Assembly (NCBI GenBank): GCA_965652645.1
Contig: CBFGXE010000075.1
Coordinates: forward strand, 1 to 6,558
Origin: ZC4RG30 sp965652645
GTDB lineage: Bacteria; Pseudomonadota; Gammaproteobacteria; Steroidobacterales; Steroidobacteraceae
DNA length: 6,558 bases
Direction: 5' to 3'
Below, in pieces: positions 1 through 6,558 of this stretch; the stretch's first letter is position 1; the number at the start of each line of letters is the position of its first letter. The position numbers and the translations under genes are program-made. Below the pieces are notes generated by a model that saw only the letters and a list, made by a program, of their open reading frames with translations, was not told the DNA's origin and made no database searches.

Positions 1-1
1 C

Positions 2-1140
<1,139 letters not shown>

Positions 1141-1144
<4 letters not shown>

Positions 1145-2763
1145 AGACGTTGCGTACGGGACTCGCCATGGCACTGGGCTGCCTGCTGCTCGCCGCCTGT
1201 TCGGGCGGCAAGAGCCGGGTGGAGGAAGGCAACGAGGCTGGCGTGCTGCATTTCGGCAATGGCACCGAGCCGCAGGCCATCGACCCGCACCTGACCACCG
1301 GCATGCCGGAGTCGCGCATCCAGGAGACCTTGCTCGAGGGCCTGGTGGCCAAGAACCCGGAAACCCTGGTGCCGGAGCCGGCGGTGGCCCAGAGCTGGGA
1401 GGTCAGCGAAGACGGCCGTATCTACACCTTCCACATCCGTCCCACGGCCCGCTGGTCCGATGGCGAGCCCGTCACCGCCGAAGACTTCCACTGGACCTGG
1501 AAGCGGGCCCTGGACCCGGGCATGGGCAATGAATACTCCTACATGCTCTTCCCGCTGAAGAATGCCGAGAAATACCTCACCGGCGAGGTGAAGGACTTCG
1601 GCGAGGTGGGCGTGCGGGTCATCGACCCCGGCACGCTGGAGGTCGAGCTCAACGAGCCGACGCCGTTTTTCCTGCAGCTGCTGAGCCACCACAGCTATTT
1701 CCCGCTGCCCCGGCACGTGATCGAGAAGTTCGGCAAGGCCACCGACCGGTTCACGCCCTGGACGCGCCCCGGCAACATGGTGGGCAACGGCGCCTTCCGC
1801 CTGGTGGAGTGGAAGCTCAACAAGTACGTGCGCGTGGAGAAGAACCCGCTGTACTGGGACGCGGAGCACGTGCGGCTGAACGGCGTGGTGTTCTATCCCA
1901 CCGAGAACATCGTCACCGAGGAGCGCATGTTCCGCTCCGGCCAGCTGCACTACACCAACGACACGCCGGTGGACAAGGTTCCGCAGTACCGCGACGAGCA
2001 GCCTGACAAGATCCGCCTTGATCTCTACCTCGGCACCTACTTTTACGAATTCAACGTGAAGAAGCCGGGCCTGGATGATCCGCGCGTACGCCGCGCGCTG
2101 GCCATGACGGTGGACCGGCAGACGCTGGTCGACAGCGTGCTCAAGGGCGTGAACGTGCCGGCCTATGCGCTCACGCCGCCCGGCACGCTGGGCTACCAGC
2201 CGCCGAAGCTGTTCGACTTCGACCCGGAGGGGGCGCGCAAGCTGCTGGCAGAGGCCGGCTATCCCGATGGCAGGGGGCTGCCGCCGCTGGAAATCCTCTA
2301 CAACACGCATGAAGGCCATCGCAAGATCGCCGTGGCCCTGCAGCAGATGTGGAAAAAGCACCTGGGCATTGACGTGACCATGGTGAACCAGGAGTGGAAG
2401 GTGTACCTGGACTCGCGCCGCACCGGCGACTACACCATCGCCCGCGCGTCCTGGATCGGGGACTACGTGGATCCGGACACCTTCCTCGGCATGTACATCA
2501 AGGATGGGGGCAACAACCGCACCGGCTGGTCCAATCCCGAATACGACGACCTGATCCTGCGCCGCATCCCGGCGATGAAGACGCAGGAGGAGCGCTTTGC
2601 CGGCTTCCATCGGGCCGAGACCATCCTGATGGAAGAGATGCCCGTGCTGCCCATCTACACCTATTCCACCAAGCACCTCATCGATCCGGCCGTGAAGGGC
2701 ATGCCGCAGAACATCCTCGACCACGTGTCGTTCAAGCACATCTACCTGGAGCCCGCGGAATAA
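1141..2763 (+). CDS. oppA: OppA-like oligopeptide-binding lipoprotein (SBP family 5)
   Basis: This is the substrate-binding protein that captures peptides in the periplasm and delivers them to the OppBC channel. The 540-residue precursor is close to E. coli OppA (543). It starts with a basic N-region, a hydrophobic core (8-18) and a lipobox LAAC with Cys20, so it should be lipid-anchored, unlike soluble E. coli OppA. Family motifs follow E. coli OppA throughout: GTEPQAIDPH (41-50), WSDGEPVTAEDF, the NQEWK segment with Trp419, and ARASWIGDY (434-442). Arg435, Trp438 and Asp441 align with E. coli OppA Arg413, Trp416 and Asp419; Asp419 binds the ligand's N-terminal amine there, which argues for a peptide substrate. 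Ser21 at lipobox +2 predicts outer-membrane sorting. The start overlaps the ATPase stop by 4 nt and the stop overlaps the oppB start by 1 nt. A murein-peptide (MppA-like) preference cannot be excluded. Confidence 0.94.
2748..2751 (+). promoter_or_regulatory. Weak ribosome binding site for oppB
   Basis: GGAG lies 11 nt before the ATG at 2763, longer than ideal; a second partial match, GGA at 2757-2759, lies only 3 nt upstream. The poor spacing, with the 1-nt TAATG overlap, suggests that oppB depends on ribosomes finishing oppA. The start is nevertheless well supported, because the protein aligns with the E. coli OppB N-terminus. Confidence 0.5.
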
Positions 2764-3695
2764 TGGCGCGCTTCATATGGCTCCGGCTGCTGCAGGCCAT
2801 TCCGGTGCTGCTGGCCGTGATCACGGTGACCTTCTTCCTTGTGCGCGTGGCACCGGGCGGGCCTTTCGACCAGGAAAAGGCCGTGATCCCGGAGGTGAAG
2901 GCCGCGCTCGAGGCACAGTACAGGCTCGACCAGCCGCTGCTGTCGCAGTTCGGTTCCTACCTGGGCGACCTCCTGCAGGGCGACCTGGGACCCTCGTTCA
3001 AGTATCCCGGCCGCAGCGTCAACGAGCTGATCGCGGCCGGCATCCCGGCCACCGCCGAACTGGGTTTCTATGCCCTGCTGGTGGCCGTGGTGCTGGGCAT
3101 GGGCGCCGGCCTGATGGCGGCGCTCAGGCCCAATACCTGGCGCGACCACCTGCCGATGTCGCTGGCCATGATCGGCATCAGCATGCCCACGCTGCTGCTC
3201 GGCCCGCTGCTGGTGCTGGTGTTCGGCATCTGGCTGGAGTGGCTGCCGGTGTCCGGCTGGGGTGACGTGCCCGGCGACAAGATCCTGCCCAGCGTGACGC
3301 TGGGCGCGGCCTATGCGGCCTACGTGGCCCGCCTCACGCGTGGCGGCATGCTCGAGGTGATGTCGCAGGACTACATCCGCACCGCGCGCGCCAAGGGCCT
3401 GCCCGAGCGCGTGGTGATCTTCAAGCACGCGCTGCGTGGCGGCGTGCTGCCGGTGGTGTCCTTCCTGGGGCCCGCGTTCGCCGGCCTGCTGAGCGGCTCC
3501 TTCGTGGTCGAAACCGTGTTCCAGGTTCCCGGGCTCGGCCGCTTCTTCGTGCAGGCGGCCTTCAACCGTGACTACACCATGATCCTGGGCAGCACCACCT
3601 TCCTGGCGGTGCTCATCGTGGTGTTCAACCTGCTTTCGGACGTGCTGGCGGCCTGGTTGAACCCGCGTGTGCGTGCCGCGCACGGAGCAAAGTGA
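2763..3695 (+). CDS. oppB: OppB-like oligopeptide ABC transporter permease
   Basis: This inner-membrane subunit pairs with OppC to form the peptide channel. It has 310 residues, against 306 in E. coli OppB. Hydrophobic segments lie near residues 8-28 (TM1), 98-121, 132-158, 174-191, 228-250 and 276-299, fitting six transmembrane helices. The periplasmic loop after TM1 has the OppB-typical APGGPF (30-35) and GDLGPSFKY (73-81). The cytoplasmic EAA loop that docks onto the ATPase is at about 203-225 (YIRTARAKGLP), matching the E. coli OppB form. The ATG at 2763 overlaps the oppA TAA by one base and gives an N-terminus (MARFIWLRLL) collinear with OppB; the same frame is open further upstream, but that stretch lies under oppA and has no family similarity. 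DppB is the nearest alternative, but the residue-level match is to OppB. Confidence 0.95.
   Translation: MARFIWLRLLQAIPVLLAVITVTFFLVRVAPGGPFDQEKAVIPEVKAALEAQYRLDQPLLSQFGSYLGDLLQGDLGPSFKYPGRSVNELIAAGIPATAELGFYALLVAVVLGMGAGLMAALRPNTWRDHLPMSLAMIGISMPTLLLGPLLVLVFGIWLEWLPVSGWGDVPGDKILPSVTLGAAYAAYVARLTRGGMLEVMSQDYIRTARAKGLPERVVIFKHALRGGVLPVVSFLGPAFAGLLSGSFVVETVFQVPGLGRFFVQAAFNRDYTMILGSTTFLAVLIVVFNLLSDVLAAWLNPRVRAAHGAK
3684..3687 (+). promoter_or_regulatory. Ribosome binding site deciding the oppC start
   Basis: GGAG ends 7 nt before the ATG at 3695 but only 4 nt before the in-frame GTG at 3692. Spacing and codon strength both favour the ATG, which overlaps the oppB stop by one base (TGATG). Confidence 0.65.
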
Positions 3696-4576
3696 TGAAC
3701 AGCACGGCACAGGCAGTAGCCTTCGAGCAGGGCACCTCGCTGTGGCGCGATGCGTGGGCGCGGCTGCGCCGCAACCACATGGCGGTGGCCGGCGGCGTGA
3801 TCCTGCTGGTGATCGCGCTGGCCTGCATCGTCGGCCCCTGGATCAGCAGCTATGGCTACGAGGAGCAGGACCTGGTGCTGGGCGCCTCGCCGCCCTCGGC
3901 CCGGCACTGGCTGGGCACCGATACCTTCGGCCGCGACCTGCTGGTGCGCATCCTGCACGGCGGCCGCATCTCGCTGATGGTGGGCCTGATCGCCACCTTC
4001 GTGGCACTGGTGATCGGCGTGACCTGGGGTGCCATCGCAGGTTATGCCGGCGGCCGCGTGGATGCGGTGATGATGCGCATCGTCGACATCCTCTACGCGT
4101 TGCCGTTCATGATCTTCGTGGTGCTGCTCACCGTGGTCTTCGGGCGCAGCATGCTGCTGCTGTTCCTGGCGCTGGGCGCCGTGGAATGGCTCACCATGGC
4201 GCGCATCATCCGCGGGCAGGTGCAGGCGCTGCGCCACCAGGAGTTCGTGGAGGCGGCCGTATCGCTGGGCCTGCCGCGCCGGGCCATCATCCTGCGCCAC
4301 CTCATCCCCAATGCCGTGGGACCGCTCATCGTCTACACCACGCTGACGATTCCGGCGGTGATGCTGCTGGAAGCCTTCATCTCCTTCCTCGGCCTGGGCG
4401 TGCAGCCGCCGCAGTCCTCCTGGGGATCGCTGATCTCCGAGGGCGTGGAGACCATGGAGGAGTTCCCCTGGCTGCTGATCTTCCCGGGCATCGTGCTCAG
4501 CCTCACGCTGTTCGCGCTGAACTTCCTGGGCGACGGATTGCGCGACGCGCTGGACGTGCGCGCCTCGCGCGACTGA
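3695..4576 (+). CDS. oppC: OppC-like oligopeptide ABC transporter permease
   Basis: This is the second inner-membrane channel subunit, partner of OppB. It has 293 residues, against 302 in E. coli OppC; the N-terminal cytoplasmic tail is shorter. A basic stretch (WARLRRNHMA, 21-30) precedes TM1 (31-51). The loop motif HWLGTDTFGRDLLVR (71-85) and GGRISLMVG (89-97) are hallmarks of OppC/DppC. Further hydrophobic segments lie near 93-117, 133-149, 152-168, 207-233 and 259-280. The EAA loop that contacts the ATPase is at about 183-206 (EFVEAAVSLGLP). The end, GDGLRDALD (279-287), is the conserved OppC tail. An in-frame GTG at 3692 would add one residue; the ATG is preferred on ribosome-binding-site spacing. 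It is the last gene of the operon, and its stop codon lies in the left arm of the hairpin shared with mutS. Confidence 0.95.
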   Translation: MNSTAQAVAFEQGTSLWRDAWARLRRNHMAVAGGVILLVIALACIVGPWISSYGYEEQDLVLGASPPSARHWLGTDTFGRDLLVRILHGGRISLMVGLIATFVALVIGVTWGAIAGYAGGRVDAVMMRIVDILYALPFMIFVVLLTVVFGRSMLLLFLALGAVEWLTMARIIRGQVQALRHQEFVEAAVSLGLPRRAIILRHLIPNAVGPLIVYTTLTIPAVMLLEAFISFLGLGVQPPQSSWGSLISEGVETMEEFPWLLIFPGIVLSLTLFALNFLGDGLRDALDVRASRD

Positions 4577-4595
4577 GGCGTTCGGCCTCAGTCGC
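4569..4595. terminator. Probable bidirectional terminator hairpin between oppC and mutS
   Basis: A perfect 11-bp inverted repeat: the left arm GCGACTGAGGC (4569-4579) pairs with the right arm GCCTCAGTCGC (4585-4595) around a 5-nt loop, GTTCG. The stem is G/C-rich, and it sits exactly where two convergent genes end. The oppC TGA (4574-4576) lies in the left arm and the mutS TGA (TCA at 4588-4590 on this strand) in the right arm. Neither strand has a T-tract after the stem, so this is not a canonical intrinsic terminator. It may act with Rho or as a 3'-end stabilising hairpin. Confidence 0.6.
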
Positions 4596-6558
4596 CCCTG
4601 AGCAGGGCCTTCAGGTCGTAGAGCAGCTCGTGCGCCTGGCGCGGTGAGAGCGCGTCCGGATCCACCGTGGCGAGGCGCTCGCGCAGGGCGTCGGGCCCGG
4701 GTGCGGGCGCCGCAGCCTGCGGCACCGGTTGCATGTCGAAGGGCAGCGACCCCTGCGGCGAGGGCACCGCGGACACCTGCGCATCCCGCTGCGACTCCAG
4801 CTCCGCCAGGTAGCGCCGCGCGGCCGCGATCACCGGTTGCGGCACGCCCGCCAGCTTTGCCACCGCCAGGCCATAGCTGCGGCTGGCCGGGCCTTCCTTC
4901 ACCGCATGCAGGAACACCAGCTCGTCACCGTGTTCGGTGGCATCCAGGTGCAGGTTCACCACGCCGGGCAGTTCGGAGGCCAGCGCGGTGAGCTCGAAGT
5001 AGTGGGTGGCGAAAAGGGTGAACGCGCCCACCTTCGTGGCCAGGTGCCGCGCCACCGCCCAGGCCAGCGACAGGCCGTCGAAGGTGCTGGTGCCACGGCC
5101 GATCTCGTCCATCAGCACCAGGCTCTGGTGCGTGGCGTTGTGCAGGATGCTGGCGGTCTCGGTCATCTCCACCATGAAGGTCGAGCGGCCGCCGGCCAGG
5201 TCGTCCGCCGCGCCGATGCGCGTGAACACGCGGTCGATGGGGCCGATCACCGCGCTTTTCGCCGGCACGAAACTGCCGATGTGCGCCAGCACGGCGATCA
5301 GCGCGGCCTGGCGCATGTAGGTGGACTTGCCGCCCATGTTGGGGCCGGTGACGATGAGCATGCGGCGGCCGTCATCGAAGCACAGGTCGTTGGGCACGAA
5401 CTGCGTGCCGCTGAACTGTTCCACCACCGGATGCCGGCCGGCCTCCACGCGGAAGACGGGTGTCCCGGTGAGCTCGGGCTGCACCCACTGCAGCGTGTCG
5501 GCGCGCTCGGCCAGGCTGGCCAGCGCATCCAGGCTGGCCACGGCCGCGGCGCTGTCCTGCAGCGCGGGCAGGGCCGCGATCAGGATGTCGAGCACGCCGT
5601 CGTAGAGTTCCTTCTCGCGCGCCAGCGACTTCTCGCGCGCGCCCAGCACCTCGTCCTCGAACTTCTTCAACTCCGGCGTGATGAAACGCTCGGCGGACTT
5701 CACTGTCTGGCGGCGCAGGTAGTCCGCGGGCACCTTTTCGGCGTGCGCGCGCGGGATCTCGATGAAGAAGCCCTGCACGCGGTTGTAGCCCAGCTTCAGC
5801 TGGCTGATTCCGCTGCGCTCGCGTTCTTTCCCTTCCAGGTCGAGCAGGAATTCGTCGGTGTTGGTGGCGATGCGGCGCAGCTGGTCCAGCGTGGCGTCGT
5901 AGTCCGGGGCAATCACGTCGCCATCGCGCAGCAGGGCGGAGGGTTCTTCGGCGATGGCCTGCTGCAGCAGCGAATGTTCCTCCAGGTGCTCGCCGATGCG
6001 CTCGCCCAGGGCGTTGACCAGGGGTGCCTGGATTGCAGATGCGATCTGCCGCAGCTTCGGCAGCTGCGCCAGTGAAGAGCGCAGCTGCACCAGGTCGCGC
6101 GGGCGCGCCGAGCGCAGGGCCACGCGCGCAAGGATGCGTTCCAGGTCGCCCACCGCGGCCAGCACATCGGCCACGGCCTGGAAGGCGCGCGATTCACCCA
6201 GGGCCTCCACCGCGGCATAACGCTGGCGCAGCGTGCCGCGGTCGCGCAGCGGGCGGTTCAGCCAGCGGCGCAGCTCGCGCGAGCCCATGGCCGTGGTGGC
6301 GCGGTTCAGCAGCGCGAACAGCGTGGCGTCGTCGTTGCCATTGAGGCCGCGGTCCAGTTCCAGGTTGCGGCGCGTGGCGGCGTCGAGCTGCAGCCCCTCA
6401 TCGCGTGCCTGCACCGACAGCGCCCGTACATGGGGCAGGGCGGCCTTCTGCGTGTCGCGGGCGTATTGCAGCAGCGCGCCGGCGGCGCGCAGGCCGACGG
6501 TGAGCTCCGCCGCGCCGAAGCCGGCGAGGTCGCGCGTGCCGAACTGCGTGGTCAGCAG
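4588..6558 (-). CDS. mutS: DNA mismatch repair ATPase MutS, N-terminus beyond window
   Basis: MutS binds mismatches and small loops and, on ATP binding, becomes a sliding clamp that recruits MutL. The frame is open to the right edge (first visible codon 6556-6558), giving 656 residues; full MutS is about 850. The visible part starts at the end of the connector domain (TQFGTRDLAGFG) and continues through the core/lever (DAATRRNLE, about 59-67), the clamp (about 235-295, including FFIEIPRAHAEKVP) and the ATPase. Walker A GPNMGGKST is at 405-413 (bases 5320-5346); the GGRSTFMVEMTETA signature and Walker B Asp484-Glu485 (bases 5104-5109) follow, then the FATHYFELT switch. Adding about 209 gives E. 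coli numbering. The tail has a Pro/Ala/Gln-rich linker with a QGSLPF motif, then the C-terminal oligomerisation helices (LSPRQAHELLYDLKALL). The mismatch-reading Phe-X-Glu domain is off the window. An in-frame GTG at 6414 is internal, since conserved MutS sequence continues upstream of it. No frameshift is seen. Confidence 0.97.
   Translation of the reverse strand: MLTTQFGTRDLAGFGAAELTVGLRAAGALLQYARDTQKAALPHVRALSVQARDEGLQLDAATRRNLELDRGLNGNDDATLFALLNRATTAMGSRELRRWLNRPLRDRGTLRQRYAAVEALGESRAFQAVADVLAAVGDLERILARVALRSARPRDLVQLRSSLAQLPKLRQIASAIQAPLVNALGERIGEHLEEHSLLQQAIAEEPSALLRDGDVIAPDYDATLDQLRRIATNTDEFLLDLEGKERERSGISQLKLGYNRVQGFFIEIPRAHAEKVPADYLRRQTVKSAERFITPELKKFEDEVLGAREKSLAREKELYDGVLDILIAALPALQDSAAAVASLDALASLAERADTLQWVQPELTGTPVFRVEAGRHPVVEQFSGTQFVPNDLCFDDGRRMLIVTGPNMGGKSTYMRQAALIAVLAHIGSFVPAKSAVIGPIDRVFTRIGAADDLAGGRSTFMVEMTETASILHNATHQSLVLMDEIGRGTSTFDGLSLAWAVARHLATKVGAFTLFATHYFELTALASELPGVVNLHLDATEHGDELVFLHAVKEGPASRSYGLAVAKLAGVPQPVIAAARRYLAELESQRDAQVSAVPSPQGSLPFDMQPVPQAAAPAPGPDALRERLATVDPDALSPRQAHELLYDLKALLRGD
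4738..4755 (-). other. Putative beta-clamp binding motif (QGSLPF) in the MutS tail
   Basis: These six codons of mutS encode Gln-Gly-Ser-Leu-Pro-Phe (visible residues 602-607). They sit in the flexible linker between the ATPase/helix-turn-helix region and the C-terminal oligomerisation helices. E. coli MutS has its clamp motif QMSLL at the equivalent place, and Q-x-S-L-x-F fits the general clamp-binding pattern. Binding is inferred from motif and position only. Confidence 0.55.

Noticed and set aside
2394..2762. An N-terminal extension of oppB from an upstream in-frame start
   Set aside because: The extension lies under oppA in another frame and resembles nothing, whereas the ATG at 2763 gives an N-terminus collinear with OppB.
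2742..3710. A 322-codon antisense open frame under oppB, and a similar 242-codon one at 3572-4300 under oppB/oppC
   Set aside because: The compositions are extreme in His/Gln/Arg, no family is recognisable, and the sense-strand genes explain the sequence fully.
4729..6075. A 448-codon open frame on the + strand opposite mutS
   Set aside because: It runs opposite the conserved MutS ATPase and clamp domains, with a shadow-like His/Gln/Arg/Gly-rich composition and no ribosome binding site or motif of its own.
6412..6414. GTG (reverse strand, 6414) as the start of mutS
   Set aside because: The same frame reads on to base 6558 with conserved MutS sequence such as TQFGTRDLAGFG and LLQYARDTQ, so this codon is an internal valine.

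Overview
The window is GC-rich DNA, coding almost end to end, from what looks like a gammaproteobacterium. Codon third positions are strongly G/C. The four transport and repair families present resemble Escherichia coli OppA, OppB, OppC and MutS over nearly their whole visible length. A high-GC lineage such as the Lysobacterales (Xanthomonadales) is a plausible guess, but there is no rRNA or other taxonomic marker to confirm it.

Left part (1-4576, + strand): the distal end of an oligopeptide ABC importer operon. It holds a 5'-truncated tandem ATPase (an OppD-like half followed by an OppF-like half in one polypeptide), then an OppA-like substrate-binding lipoprotein, then the permeases OppB and OppC. 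The three junctions overlap by 4, 1 and 1 nt (ATGA, TAATG, TGATG), so the genes are almost certainly co-transcribed and translationally coupled. Together they encode a complete importer: OppA captures peptide, OppB/OppC form the inner-membrane channel, and the fused ATPase supplies both nucleotide-binding domains. The operon start and promoter lie left of the window.

Junction (4577-4587): only 11 bp separate the convergent stop codons of oppC and mutS. A perfect 11-bp inverted repeat spans this gap and contains both stop codons in its arms. It is probably a shared two-way terminator or 3'-end hairpin.

Right part (4588-6558, - strand): the C-terminal 656 codons of the DNA mismatch repair ATPase MutS, intact to its stop. 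The N-terminal mismatch-recognition domain (about 200 residues) and the promoter lie beyond the right edge.

No mobile element, CRISPR array, RNA gene or clearly new system is visible. The points most worth checking are the stop-codon-containing terminator, the outer-membrane-type lipoprotein sorting signal on the binding protein, the fused ATPase placed before oppA and lacking the usual cysteine-rich tails, and a beta-clamp-like motif in the MutS tail.
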